A stretch of 64,000 nucleotides of DNA from Peribacillus folii (GTDB lineage: Bacteria; Bacillota; Bacilli; Bacillales; DSM-1321). The translations under genes were made by a program, and so were the position numbers. How positions within the stretch are numbered: position 1 is the first letter of the stretch; the number at the start of each line of letters is the position of its first letter. The notes beneath the pieces were generated by a model, which did no database searches, had not been told where the DNA came from, and saw nothing but the letters and a program-made list of their open reading frames with translations. Location of the stretch: NCBI RefSeq assembly GCF_030271255.1, contig NZ_JASJOM010000009.1:1-64000 (forward strand), read 5' to 3'. Positions 54,660-63,724 of the stretch are shown piece after piece.

Positions 54660-54825
54660 AACTTTGTACAATGAGAAAAAGACAAGTAGTTACTATATGA
54701 TAGAAAAGCTGCCGTGTTTGGAAATCAGTGAAGCATGGAAATATATGCATGATGAAAGTGTAATTTCACTTAGTCGAAGCTGCCTACCTAAATAGCAATC
54801 TATAGGATTATAACATTTTTCACTT

Positions 54826-54839
54826 TGTAAGCGCTTACC
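54826..54839 (+). promoter_or_regulatory. cre site before the 42-aa gene
   Basis: TGTAAGCGCTTACC, nearly symmetrical and a close match to cre. It lies about 20 bases upstream of a possible promoter (TTGTAT, 17 bases, GAAAAT). Confidence 0.7.
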
Positions 54840-54874
54840 AAACGCTTGTATTGATCGTTCATGTAACGGAAAAT

Positions 54875-54965
54875 CCTGATAACCTGCCTCGATAGGTTAG
54901 GTGAAGGTGCCAAGGTTCAAAGCAAGCAGAGGGTAATGCGTTCATGTTGCAGGCTGAAAGATATA
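54875..54965 (+). promoter_or_regulatory. possibly structured leader of the 42-aa gene
   Basis: CCTGC and GCAGG (54882 to 54953 region) can close a helix around several short pairings, giving a leader of about 110 bases. It matches no riboswitch class that can be recognised by eye; a short GTTAGGTGAAG stretch recalls the M-box but the rest does not. Confidence 0.35.
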
Positions 54966-54978
54966 AGGGGGAGAAGAA

Positions 54979-55107
54979 ATGAAAAAGAATGGAGTGTCAT
55001 TGGCTGAATTTGTTCAGGAGGATCGATTTGAACTCAACTCCTACATTACTTCTTTATTTAACAAACTGAATGACTATGTTCCCAAAAGTCTTAAGGATAA
55101 AAAATGA
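54979..55107 (+). CDS. small protein of unknown function (42 aa)
   Basis: ATG follows AAGGGGGAG. Product MKKNGVSLAEFVQEDRFELN..., ending in PKSLKDKK, is amphipathic and probably soluble. It has its own cre site, leader and strong terminator, so it is a dedicated transcription unit. No family is recognised. Confidence 0.6.
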   Translation: MKKNGVSLAEFVQEDRFELNSYITSLFNKLNDYVPKSLKDKK

Positions 55108-55120
55108 GTCAATGAATAAT

Positions 55121-55157
55121 GAATCAGGAAGTGCAGTATGACTTTCTGATTCTTTTT
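55121..55157 (+). terminator. terminator after the 42-aa gene
   Basis: GAATCAGGAAGT/ACTTTCTGATTC stem followed by TTTTT. Confidence 0.85.
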
Positions 55158-55173
55158 GTGTGGTTTCACAATA

Positions 55174-55204
55174 ATTGACAATGAGAATCGTTATCGACTA
55201 AAAT
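55174..55204 (+). promoter_or_regulatory. promoter with Fur box before hmoA
   Basis: TTGACA overlaps GACAATGAGAATCGTTATC, which matches the Fur box (tandem GATAAT-type hexamers, inverted). TAAAAT follows 18 bases after the -35 box. Expression should rise when iron is low. Confidence 0.7.
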
Positions 55205-55238
55205 GATACTATATATATGTCGATTGGAGATGTTCATA

Positions 55239-55559
55239 TTGTTCGTTCAAATGAGGAAAACAGTGGTTAAAGAAGGTAATTCCGGCCAAGTGGTGAAACG
55301 ATTCAGTGCGGAAGGAGTCATTGAACAGCAGGAGGGGTTCATTGAATTAAGCGTAATGGTGAAAAAGGTAAGACGCGGCGATGAAGAGGTAATCATCATG
55401 ATCAAATGGGAATCGGAAGAGCATTGGAAGCAGTGGGAGAAAAGTGAGGTCCATATTGCGGGACACAAAGCCAATCTTGGAAAGCCTAAGCCAGAGTATA
55501 TCGTCAGTTCAGAAGGAGCATTATATGAGGTGAAAGCAGTGAAAAAGGCAGTCAAATAA
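55239..55559 (+). CDS. hmoA: heme-degrading monooxygenase HmoA
   Basis: A 106-residue ABM-domain monooxygenase. It resembles B. subtilis HmoA from start (MFVQMRK) to end, with the SEEHWKQWEKSEVHIAGH segment of the family. It opens heme with oxygen to release iron. Start is TTG nine bases after GGAG. Fur-type control matches its role. Confidence 0.88.
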   Translation: MFVQMRKTVVKEGNSGQVVKRFSAEGVIEQQEGFIELSVMVKKVRRGDEEVIIMIKWESEEHWKQWEKSEVHIAGHKANLGKPKPEYIVSSEGALYEVKAVKKAVK

Positions 55560-55694
55560 TTTCCTTGCCTGCCCTTTTTATGTGCGCGGTAATAGCCAAG
55601 GTGCATAATGTAATTTGTTTTATAACTATCGCCTCCCTATTGGAAGCGGAATGGCGGTCGTTTACATACAATAGCTTACCTTCACTAAAATTCA

Positions 55695-55721
55695 GGCTCC
55701 CATTTATGGGCGCCCTTTTTT
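55695..55721 (+). terminator. terminator after hmoA
   Basis: GGC(T)CCCAT/ATGGG(C)GCC stem with TTTTTT. Confidence 0.65.
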
Positions 55722-55745
55722 GTTCGGTCGGCAGTTTTTTTTGCA

Positions 55746-57149
55746 TTAGAAATATTTTTTGTATTTCTTTAATTTATAGATGACCGTTGGCTGACTGATG
55801 CCCAAATGATCAGCCATTTCATATGTAGTTTTACATTGCTTCGATGCTTTCGAAAGCAATTGGATTTCAACCATTTCCAAGGTTTTCTTCAAATCGAATT
55901 TCTCATCCCAGTTCTGCTCGATTTCCAGCATTGTGGGATCTTCCGGCTGGTTGATTTGTCCCGTGATGGATTGGGGCAAATGTTCAGGAAAGATAGTGAT
56001 CTCCTCAATGGTCAGGATCAGCCGTTCAATCAGATTTTCCAATTCTCGTATATTTCCGGGCCATTCATAATGCGTCAGCACTTCGTATGTAGATGGATGG
56101 ATTTTTTTTGATTTGTGATAGTTTTTATTTGTTTTCCGCAAGTAATGTTGTATTAAGAGCGGAATATCTTCTTTACGTTCATGCAATGCAGGGATCTGGA
56201 TAGGTATCACATTCAATCGATAGTATAAGTCGAGCCTGAACTTGCCTTCACTGACCATCTTTTTCAAATCTTGATTTGTTGCGGTTACAAGACGAAAGTT
56301 TATATGGATTTCCTTTTTCCCTCCAAGACGCTTTAACTTTTTTTCCTGTAACACCTTCAATAATTTAGCCTGCATGGCAAGGGGGAGTTCCCCGATTTCA
56401 TCCAGAAAAAGCGTACCGCTGTCAGCCTGTTCGATCAGGCCCTGGCTCCCATGCTTGCTTGCCCCTGTAAAGGCCCCTGGTTCATAGCCGAATATCTCCG
56501 ATTCAAACAGGCTATCGGGAATCGTGCTGCAATTGACTTCAATGAAAGGCTCTTTCTTCCGGTTGCTTTGATCATGGACCGCACGGGCGAATGTACTTTT
56601 TCCTACCCCTGAAGGCCCCAATAAGAGAATGGTGGCATCGGTCCTTGCGACATTATGCAGCGTTTTTAGAATATGCTTCGTTTCGTTGCTTCTCGCGATC
56701 ATATCATGATGATCGAGTTCCTTTTCCCTTAAATCCTCGACTTCCGTTTGATAGCCTTTTACTTTTCGTTGCAAGTGCTCGAATTGATTCTGCAATTGCA
56801 AAATCTCTGTCTGATCCTGACCATAGCTGATCACCCTTGCGAGAATGCCCTCCTTATTGAATATGGGATAGCCTGTCGACATGACCACATGTCCCGTTTT
56901 GGTTTGCTGCATGATCCGTTTCGCTTTCTTTTCCTTTAAAACAAGCGCGTTGATGGAAGGTGCGAGCAGGCCCTCTTTTTCCAATTGATAAACGGAGGTC
57001 CCGATATAAGAGTCACTTTTCATTCCGTAAATCTCCCATAGTTTTGGGTTGGAATATAAAATGATTCCATCTTGATCGGTAATGAGGATATTATTATTGG
57101 AGGTTTCGATGATTTTTTTTAATTCTTCCTCCAGCATTTCGTCATTCAT
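55746..57149 (-). CDS. sigma-54-dependent activator (PAS-AAA+-HTH)
   Basis: A 467-residue enhancer-binding protein. N-terminal PAS domain (about 8-115), short coiled coil, AAA+ domain (about 150-380) with Walker A GPSGVGKST, the sigma-54 contact loop GAFTGA, Walker B TLFLDEIGELP and the arginine-finger region, then a TyrR-like helix-turn-helix (TYEMADHLGISQPTVIYKL). It is divergent to an operon with a -24/-12 promoter and should activate it when PAS (or the AAA+ input) senses its signal. RocR and BkdR are relatives. Confidence 0.93.
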   Translation of the reverse strand: MNDEMLEEELKKIIETSNNNILITDQDGIILYSNPKLWEIYGMKSDSYIGTSVYQLEKEGLLAPSINALVLKEKKAKRIMQQTKTGHVVMSTGYPIFNKEGILARVISYGQDQTEILQLQNQFEHLQRKVKGYQTEVEDLREKELDHHDMIARSNETKHILKTLHNVARTDATILLLGPSGVGKSTFARAVHDQSNRKKEPFIEVNCSTIPDSLFESEIFGYEPGAFTGASKHGSQGLIEQADSGTLFLDEIGELPLAMQAKLLKVLQEKKLKRLGGKKEIHINFRLVTATNQDLKKMVSEGKFRLDLYYRLNVIPIQIPALHERKEDIPLLIQHYLRKTNKNYHKSKKIHPSTYEVLTHYEWPGNIRELENLIERLILTIEEITIFPEHLPQSITGQINQPEDPTMLEIEQNWDEKFDLKKTLEMVEIQLLSKASKQCKTTYEMADHLGISQPTVIYKLKKYKKYF

Positions 57150-57178
57150 AGGTCCCGACTCCTTTTCATATCCGGATA

Positions 57179-57290
57179 TGTTTAATTAAAATATAAATCA
57201 AAAAGTCTGAATAATCAAAACTTAAATCAAAAAAGAAGGGTTTAATTAATTTTTTAATCAATCGTTGCAAAAAAATTATAAACCCCCCAC
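57179..57290. promoter_or_regulatory. candidate enhancer sites for the activator
   Basis: Two GTTTAATTAA sequences about 61 bases apart (57179 and 57240) in AT-rich DNA upstream of the -24/-12 promoter, where sigma-54 activators bind. Confidence 0.45.
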
Positions 57291-57307
57291 AAATGACAGC
57301 TGGAAAG

Positions 57308-57325
57308 TTGGCGCGATTCTTGCTT
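57308..57325 (+). promoter_or_regulatory. sigma-54 (-24/-12) promoter
   Basis: TTGGCGCGATTCTTGCTT has GG and GC exactly ten bases apart and matches the TGGCACG-N4-TTGC consensus closely. It lies 49 bases before the ureohydrolase start codon. Confidence 0.92.
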
Positions 57326-57373
57326 AGTAAAGGTAAGATAAGAAACAATAACAGAAACTTAGGAGGATGTTAC

Positions 57374-58372
57374 ATGATGAAATATCAACCGAAAGACTCT
57401 TTCCAATCACCCCGTTTTTGTGGCGTGCGTACGTTTATGCGGCTTCCTTTCATCGAACAGGTGGATGAACATATGGATTTTCTGATTACCGGAATTCCAT
57501 TCGATTCCGGGCAATCATTTAGGACGGGGGCGAGATTTGGTCCTGGAGCCATTCGTGATTTTTCCATTTTATTACGTCCATATAATCCAGAACAAGATAT
57601 TAATATATTCGAATATATATCAGGAATTGATTATGGTGACATACCGGTTGTTCCTGGCTATATTTCGGAAACGTATAAAAAAATCGAAGATGAGCTTACG
57701 CCAGTCATTGAAAAAGGAATCATCCCGATATCAATGGGCGGGGACCATTCCATTACACTAGGGGAGCTGCGTGCAATCGCAAAAAAACATGGACCGGTTG
57801 CCCTGCTGCAATTTGATGCCCACTCGGATACCTGGGATAGTTATTTCGATCAAAAGTACAATCACGGAACCGTTTTTCGCCGCGCGATAGAAGAAGGTCT
57901 CATCGATGTATCGCGTTCCCTCCAAATTGGCATGAGAGGCGGTCTGTACGGTCCGGAGGATTTACAGGACGCCCGGGACCTGGGCTTGGCCGTTTATACA
58001 ACAAATGATTATAAACGGAACGGCGTCGAAAAGATGCTGGAGGTCATCCATGAGCGTGTAGCGGCTGGCCCGGTCTTTTTATCATTTGATATTGATTTTT
58101 TAGATCCGGTATATGCACCAGGCACAGGGACGCCTGAGGTTTCAGGGGCAAGCATGGATGATGCATTGGCGTTTGTCAGGGGCTTGACGGAAATTGATTT
58201 CGTTGGCTTTGATCTTGTCGAGGTTTTACCTTCGTACGATCATGGACAAGTCACCGCAGCCGCAGCGGCCAACATTGTCTATGAATTCATCACCCTCATC
58301 GCACTCGCGAAAAAAGGGAAAAAGGATACATTGGAACAGGTGCAAGATTTGCAGAAGCAGCTTAACAACTAA
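57374..58372 (+). CDS. ureohydrolase (agmatinase family)
   Basis: A 332-residue manganese ureohydrolase. Metal motifs GGDHS, DAHSDTWD and SFDIDFLDP are intact. Agmatinases, guanidinobutyrases and guanidinopropionases share these; the substrate cannot be told from the motifs. AGGAGG precedes the ATG. It heads a sigma-54 operon with a sodium symporter and an aldolase, which argues for use of an external guanidino compound as nitrogen or carbon source. Confidence 0.88.
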   Translation: MMKYQPKDSFQSPRFCGVRTFMRLPFIEQVDEHMDFLITGIPFDSGQSFRTGARFGPGAIRDFSILLRPYNPEQDINIFEYISGIDYGDIPVVPGYISETYKKIEDELTPVIEKGIIPISMGGDHSITLGELRAIAKKHGPVALLQFDAHSDTWDSYFDQKYNHGTVFRRAIEEGLIDVSRSLQIGMRGGLYGPEDLQDARDLGLAVYTTNDYKRNGVEKMLEVIHERVAAGPVFLSFDIDFLDPVYAPGTGTPEVSGASMDDALAFVRGLTEIDFVGFDLVEVLPSYDHGQVTAAAAANIVYEFITLIALAKKGKKDTLEQVQDLQKQLNN

Positions 58373-58464
58373 TGACAAGCGGAAGGAACAGGCGAAAAAA
58401 CCTTTCCTCTCTTGTTAAAAGGAAAGCGGTTTAAAACAAACCTACCCCAAAAGGAGATGTGTAC

Positions 58465-59886
58465 ATGAAGTTTTTGGATATATCAATCATGATTCTTTAT
58501 TTTTCAGTTTTGATCATTGTAGGGGTAATCGGATCAAAACGGGCAAAAACGGCTGATGATTTCATTGTGGCAGGTCGTAATCTAGGTCATTTCATGTATT
58601 TATCCTGTTTGGCGGCTGTGATATTAGGCGGGGCCTCTACTTTAGGTACGGCAAAGTTAGGTTATCAGTTCGGGATATCCGGTATTTGGCTGGTCGTGAT
58701 GATCGGCCTTGGCATCATTGCCATCGGGTTGTTTTTGACGAATAAGATTTTTGATTTAAAAGTTTTGACGATCAGTGAAATGCTTGAGAAGCGATACAAT
58801 TCGCAAACGCGCCTGCTCAGTGCATTGGTCTCGGTCATTTACACCTTCATGCTGACTGTCACCCAAGTAATCGGGATGGGAACGATATTACATGTTTTGG
58901 CTGGCTGGAATTTGACGGTTTCCATGGTGGTCGGAGGCGGAATCGTTTTATTTTATACAATCTTAGGCGGAATGTGGTCGGTTACCATGACGGATGTCAT
59001 TCAATTCGTCATCATGACAATCGGTATCTTCCTTATCATGCTTCCGATGAGCATTTCGAAGGCAGGTGGATGGGGCTCACTTCAAGAGAGTCTGCCGGCA
59101 TCACATTTTGAATTAGGCAACATCGGCGGCGCGACGATCTTTCAATATTTTTTATTATTTACATTAGGGGTAGTTGTGGGACAAGATATTTGGCAGCGCC
59201 TTTTTACGGCAAGGACTAAAGCCATCTCCCGCAGCGGAACGGTAGGAGCCGGGATATACAGCATTTTTTATGCGGTTGCTATAAGTATCATTGGAATGTG
59301 CGCCTTTATCATCCTACCTGATTTAAGTGACCCGCAAACGGCGTTTACAAGCATCGCGATGGAAACTTTGCCTGCGGGACTATTGGGAGTGGTCATTGCG
59401 AGTGTGGTCTCCGCCTTGATGTCCACTGCATCAGGAACATTGCTCGCTTCATCCACTTTAGTCGTCAATGATCTCATTAAAAAATATTTTGGTCCAGGAA
59501 TGAGCGAACGTCAATTTGTAAAAACATCTCGAATCACCACGTTAACGATTGGTGTGATGACCATCATTGTTTCCATCTGGATTCAAGATATTTTAGTAGC
59601 ATTGGATGTAGCCTACGCAATCTTATCGGGGGCCGTGTTCTTTCCGATCATTCTTGGCTTCTTCTGGAAGAGGGTCACGGCTACCGCTGCATTCTACTCC
59701 ATCCTGGCAAGCATGATCGTTATCATCGTTGGATTGGTCATAACCGGGCCTTCCTCCACTGGACCGATTTTATATGGACTTGCCACCAGCTTAGTCGTCA
59801 TCACTGCCCTTACTTTGCTAAGTCCCCAAAATGAAACCTTACCTAAAGGTGATCTAAAGGGGAAGGACATAGATATTGCCAATTGA
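58465..59886 (+). CDS. sodium:solute symporter (SSS family)
   Basis: A 473-residue transporter with about 13 transmembrane helices, SSS-type core (GGASTLGTAKLGYQFG; GGMWSVTMTDVIQF). It probably imports the ureohydrolase substrate. ATG is eight bases after AAGGAG. Second gene of the sigma-54 operon. Confidence 0.88.
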   Translation: MKFLDISIMILYFSVLIIVGVIGSKRAKTADDFIVAGRNLGHFMYLSCLAAVILGGASTLGTAKLGYQFGISGIWLVVMIGLGIIAIGLFLTNKIFDLKVLTISEMLEKRYNSQTRLLSALVSVIYTFMLTVTQVIGMGTILHVLAGWNLTVSMVVGGGIVLFYTILGGMWSVTMTDVIQFVIMTIGIFLIMLPMSISKAGGWGSLQESLPASHFELGNIGGATIFQYFLLFTLGVVVGQDIWQRLFTARTKAISRSGTVGAGIYSIFYAVAISIIGMCAFIILPDLSDPQTAFTSIAMETLPAGLLGVVIASVVSALMSTASGTLLASSTLVVNDLIKKYFGPGMSERQFVKTSRITTLTIGVMTIIVSIWIQDILVALDVAYAILSGAVFFPIILGFFWKRVTATAAFYSILASMIVIIVGLVITGPSSTGPILYGLATSLVVITALTLLSPQNETLPKGDLKGKDIDIAN

Positions 59887-59923
59887 TGGATTGTTTCAGA
59901 ATAAATTATGAGGAGGAAGGAAA

Positions 59924-60685
59924 ATGACGAAGACGATTTCCTTGCAGCCGGCTACATTCAGTACACTGGAGCAAGAGCGCCAACATCGGAAAGAACGGCT
60001 GGCAGCTTCATTCCGCCTTTTTTCGAAGTTTGGCTTTGATGAGGGGATAGCAGGCCATATCACGGTACGCGACCCGAAATATACAGATCATTTTTGGGTC
60101 AATCCTTTCGGGCTGCATTTCAGCCAAATTTCGGTAACAGATCTTATCTTGGTGAATCACAAAGGGGATATTGTGGAGGGCGAGCATTCAGTGAATGGCG
60201 CTGCCTTCGCCATTCATTCGGAAATCCATAAAGCGAGGCCGGACGCGATTGCGGCTGCACATGCTCATTCCGTTTATGGAAAGACTTGGTCATCACTGGG
60301 GAGATTGCTGGACCCGATCACCCAAGATGCCTGCCAATTTTATGGTGACCATACACTATTCGATGATTTTACCGGTGTAGTCTATGCAGCCGAAGAAGGA
60401 AAAAGGATCGCTCAGGCGCTAGGGCGAAATAAAGCTGTCATCCTTCGTAATCATGGATTATTAACGGTTGGCCAATCAGTGGATTCAGCCGTTTGGTGGT
60501 TCATAACGATGGAACGGTCATGTCAAGCGCAGATTATGGCCGAAATGGCGGGTAAGCCGATATTCATTGATGAAGGGTATGCAAGATTAACGGCAGAACA
60601 AACGGGGACGGAATATGAGGGGTGGCTTAGCTTTCAGCCGCTTTGGGATAAAATCAGAAAAGAGCAGCCGGATCTGTTGAAATGA
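59924..60685 (+). CDS. class II aldolase/adducin family protein
   Basis: A 253-residue zinc protein with metal ligands H113 and H115 (AAAHAHSVYGK) and H177 (LRNHGLLT). Aldolases or decarboxylases of sugar-phosphate type share the fold. It ends the sigma-54 operon. Its role with a guanidino compound is not obvious; it could act on a hydroxylated breakdown product, or serve as the decarboxylase missing from the acid-sugar operon. Confidence 0.83.
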   Translation: MTKTISLQPATFSTLEQERQHRKERLAASFRLFSKFGFDEGIAGHITVRDPKYTDHFWVNPFGLHFSQISVTDLILVNHKGDIVEGEHSVNGAAFAIHSEIHKARPDAIAAAHAHSVYGKTWSSLGRLLDPITQDACQFYGDHTLFDDFTGVVYAAEEGKRIAQALGRNKAVILRNHGLLTVGQSVDSAVWWFITMERSCQAQIMAEMAGKPIFIDEGYARLTAEQTGTEYEGWLSFQPLWDKIRKEQPDLLK

Positions 60686-61188
60686 TTCGTGCTGTAGGCT
60701 GTTGCCAGCCAAATCTTCCTACATGTATACGTAGTCTTCAGCCGTCAGGCAGTTCCAGATAAGTCTATAACATTCGATTCGAATGCTTTGCATTTTTTAA
60801 ATCATCGCATTTAGAAAAACACCTATCCTCGTAATAACTGGGATAGGTGTTTTTTCGATTTCAGGAAGGGACCGGTTCAAACAAAACTTGCTTGTGTGAT
60901 CCCTAACTGAACCATTGGCTTAGGGAGACGAATCATTTAGGAAAAGCGCATCTTACTCAGCAATTTCCCTACCTTTGGAGGCATGGGGGGCAATCAAGCA
61001 TGGGTCGGAGTTTTCCAGAAAAAAGGAAGTAGGTCCCCGCCCTTCACTCAGGGCTGCAAATGCCGGGGCGAAAAAGATTTTGGATTAGAGCAGGAATTGG
61101 ATGGGGTGCGTAGGCCACTGTTTCATGTTTTTTTGTATAGGACAATCTCCGATCAGGAAAAGCTTGATTGTAAGGAGGCGATGTATGG
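60686..61188. other. intergenic region
   Basis: Holds the terminator at 60815-60856. Frames on both strands around 60983-61259 overlap the toxin gene and lack ribosome sites. No other gene is visible. Confidence 0.45.
60815..60856 (+). terminator. terminator after the aldolase operon
   Basis: AAAAACACCTATCC...GGATAGGTGTTTTTT stem, with A and T runs on both sides. Confidence 0.85.
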
Positions 61189-61281
61189 ATGGGTACGTTC
61201 GAAGTTATTTCCCTGATGCTAAGCTTTGGCATGTTTGTAATTGCTATTCTTGATTTCAAGAATCATGACAAGAATCCTTGA
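61189..61281 (+). CDS. holin-like type I toxin (TxpA/Hol_Tox family)
   Basis: A 30-residue peptide with one transmembrane helix (FEVISLMLSFGMFVIAIL) and a charged end (DFKNHDKNP). The pattern M-x-T-(F/Y)-E-x(2)-SLM matches the putative holin-like toxins of Bacillus and Lactobacillales, which belong to type I toxin-antitoxin systems. AAGGAGG lies ten bases upstream. An antisense RNA over the 3' end would be expected; a bidirectional terminator lies at 61354-61385. Confidence 0.75.
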   Translation: MGTFEVISLMLSFGMFVIAILDFKNHDKNP

Positions 61282-61353
61282 CGTTATTGAGTAAGTTCAT
61301 GTGAGGCTATAAACTGCGGCGATATTTCGTTCCATGACCTAAATGGAAAAAGG

Positions 61354-61385
61354 AAAGGACACCACATGAGGTGTTCTTTTTGTTT
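61354..61385. terminator. terminator after the toxin gene
   Basis: AAAGGACACC/GGTGTTCTTTT hairpin with a T run on one side and an A run on the other. Confidence 0.75.
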
Positions 61386-61418
61386 CAGACGTTCCAAACG
61401 CTTCTTAAGCATTCAGCT

Positions 61419-61470
61419 TTGACAAAACGTTGATATCCCCGTATATTCATATAGACCGGTTGATATAATT
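61419..61470 (+). promoter_or_regulatory. promoter and operator of the TetR-MFS operon
   Basis: TTGACA, 17 bases, TATATT, followed at the likely start site by ATATAGACCGGTTGATAT, an imperfect inverted repeat resembling the LmrA/YxaF-type box. The regulator probably represses its own operon. Confidence 0.65.
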
Positions 61471-61489
61471 TTTTAGGGGTGATCCAGCT

Positions 61490-62062
61490 ATGGCAGGCAA
61501 AAAAAACTCAAAAGACATTCTTATTGAGGTTGCTTCACGACTTTTTCGAATACGCGGATATTATGGTGTCGGGCTTAAGGACATCATAGAGGAAAGTGGG
61601 ATTCCTAAAGGTTCCCTATATCATTATTTTCCAAAAGGTAAGGAACAATTGGCGATCGCAGCGGTCATTCATACGAAAGAAATCGTCATCGATGAAATTG
61701 AACGGGGATTTGGGGAGTTTGATGATCCGATTAAAGCGATCCAGGCTCATATTCTACACTTATCCGGGCTTTTTGAGGAAGGGGAAAATCTATTGGGACT
61801 GCCGATCGGGACGATAGCCGCGGAAACTTTCACGACAAGCGAGCCGATAAGAACAGCGTGTCAAGAGGCGATGAAGGACTGGCAAGCCATTTATGTGCAG
61901 AAATTACTAGAGGCGAATTACAGCGAGAAACGATCAAAAGAATTAAGTATCGTCATCAATGCATTGATCGAAGGCGGAATCCTTTTATCGTTAACGGCAA
62001 AAAACGGGGAGCCGTTAAAAGCGATAGCCGAACAAATCCCGTTATTGTTGGTAACTAAATAG
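61490..62062 (+). CDS. TetR/AcrR-family repressor (LmrA/YxaF-like)
   Basis: A 190-residue TetR protein with N-terminal helix-turn-helix (LKDIIEESGIPKGSLYHYFP, 27-46) and a ligand-binding domain like LmrA/YxaF. The gene lies 57 bases upstream of an efflux pump gene, as in lmrAB, and probably controls it. Confidence 0.88.
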   Translation: MAGKKNSKDILIEVASRLFRIRGYYGVGLKDIIEESGIPKGSLYHYFPKGKEQLAIAAVIHTKEIVIDEIERGFGEFDDPIKAIQAHILHLSGLFEEGENLLGLPIGTIAAETFTTSEPIRTACQEAMKDWQAIYVQKLLEANYSEKRSKELSIVINALIEGGILLSLTAKNGEPLKAIAEQIPLLLVTK

Positions 62063-62118
62063 TCAGGCGGAAAATTTTCAGCTTAGTAACACAGTAAGAA
62101 ATTGGAGGAATTCATTTT

Positions 62119-63548
62119 ATGTCTACAGATGCAACAAAGCAGCAAAGTCCGGCCATAAGAACGACACCCATTTTGATCTCTTTTTTAATTGCAGGATTCA
62201 TCGGGTTATTCAGTGAGACCGCTTTAAATATGGCGCTTGGGGACCTCATACAGGAGTTCACCATCAGCCCTTCCACCGTACAATGGCTGACTACGGGTTA
62301 CTTATTGACCTTGGGTATATTGGTTCCGGTTTCCGGTCTTTTGCTCCAATGGTTCAGTACACGGCAGCTATTCATTGCAGCCATGGTGTTTTCCATTATT
62401 GGGACGATTATAGCAGCGATAGCACCTGGATTCGGCATCTTGATGCTTGCACGTGTCATTCAGGCAATTGGAACAGGGCTTTTATTGCCGCTCATGTTCA
62501 ATACGATTTTGGTGATTTTCCCGATTCATAAACGGGGAGCGACGATGGGCTTGATGGGGCTAGTGATCATGTTTGCACCTGCAATCGGACCGACGGTTTC
62601 CGGTTTGATCATCGAGAATCTGAAATGGAATTATATATTCTGGGTATCTTTGCCGTTTTTTGTAATTGCCTTGCTTTTTGGTCTCAAGTATATGCAAAAC
62701 GTTTCATCCATCACCAAGCCAAAAATCGATGTGCCTTCCATAATCTTATCGACAATCGGCTTTGGGGGAATTGTTTATGGATTTAGTATTGTAGGTGATC
62801 AAGGCTGGAGGACGTTATCGTTCTTGCCTCGCTCATAATAGGCCTTATAGCTTTATTCCTGTTTGCCTTAAGACAATTCGATATGGATAGACCGATGATC
62901 GACTTGCGTGTTTTAAAGTTTCCGATGTTCACCCTAGGGCTAATGACCGTCTTCATTACCTTCATGATCATCATGTCTTCCATGATCCTTTTACCCTTAT
63001 ACTTGCAAACCGGGCTTGCATTGGCCGCATTTTCCGCGGGGCTTGTGCTATTGCCTGGAGGTGTGCTGAATGGTATCATGTCACCGATAACTGGCCGCAT
63101 TTTTGATAAGTTCGGTCCAAGAGGCTTAGTGATTCCAGGCTTCGTGATCATGATAGCGATGTTATGGACCTTGACGAATGTAACGGCTGAAACGTCCGTC
63201 ATCATGGTGATAGCCATGCATACCTTCCTTATGATTGGTGTTTCGATGGTCATGATGCCTGCCCAGACAAACGGGCTGAATCAACTGCCGAAAAATTTAT
63301 ATCCCGATGGCACGGCACTCATGAATACGCTGCAGCAAGTATCGGGTGCCATCGGTACGACGGTAGCCATTACCATCATGTCAGCCTCCCAAAAAAACTA
63401 TATCGCTAATGCAAAAGATCCGTTCGATCCATCAGTCGTTAGCAATTCTTTGACGGCGGGAGTTCAGGATGCCTTCATTTTCGGTCTTGCCCTTGCCATT
63501 GTCGGTTTGATCATTTCGTTCTTCATCAAAGCGGCGCGCGAAGAATAG
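62119..63548 (+). pseudogene. DHA2-family MFS efflux pump with a frameshift (LmrB-like)
   Basis: The first frame (62119-62838) encodes the start of a 14-helix drug exporter up to IVGDQGW, then runs into LSFLPRS and a stop. The normal continuation (DVIVLASLIIGLIALFLFA...) is in another frame from about 62807 and stays open to 63548. A single-base loss near 62800-62808 accounts for it. The intact protein would have about 476 residues. It may be a true mutation or a sequencing error. Confidence 0.85.
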
Positions 63549-63598
63549 GAACAAGAAAGGAAAAATCGAAGAATTATAAAGCTGTGCAACTCGCCTGA

Positions 63599-63635
63599 GA
63601 TGCTGTCTGTATGTTGCAGGCAGCATCTTCTTTAG
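63599..63635 (+). terminator. terminator after the efflux gene
   Basis: GATGCTG...CAGGCAGCATC hairpin with TTCTTT. Confidence 0.65.
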
Positions 63636-63724
63636 ATTTTGAAACGGGAGAGACGTCCGTTTAGGAAATACGGTCAAGGGCGCACCACTGGATAAACCCA
63701 TTCGCATGGCCGGCACAAAATGAT

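Noticed and set aside
54875-54965. M-box (magnesium) riboswitch
   Set aside because: Only one short stretch (GTTAGGTGAAG) resembles it; the later conserved blocks and length are missing.
60983-61259. A 77-codon plus-strand and a 71-codon minus-strand frame
   Set aside because: Both overlap the holin-like toxin gene, whose ribosome site and family pattern are far better.
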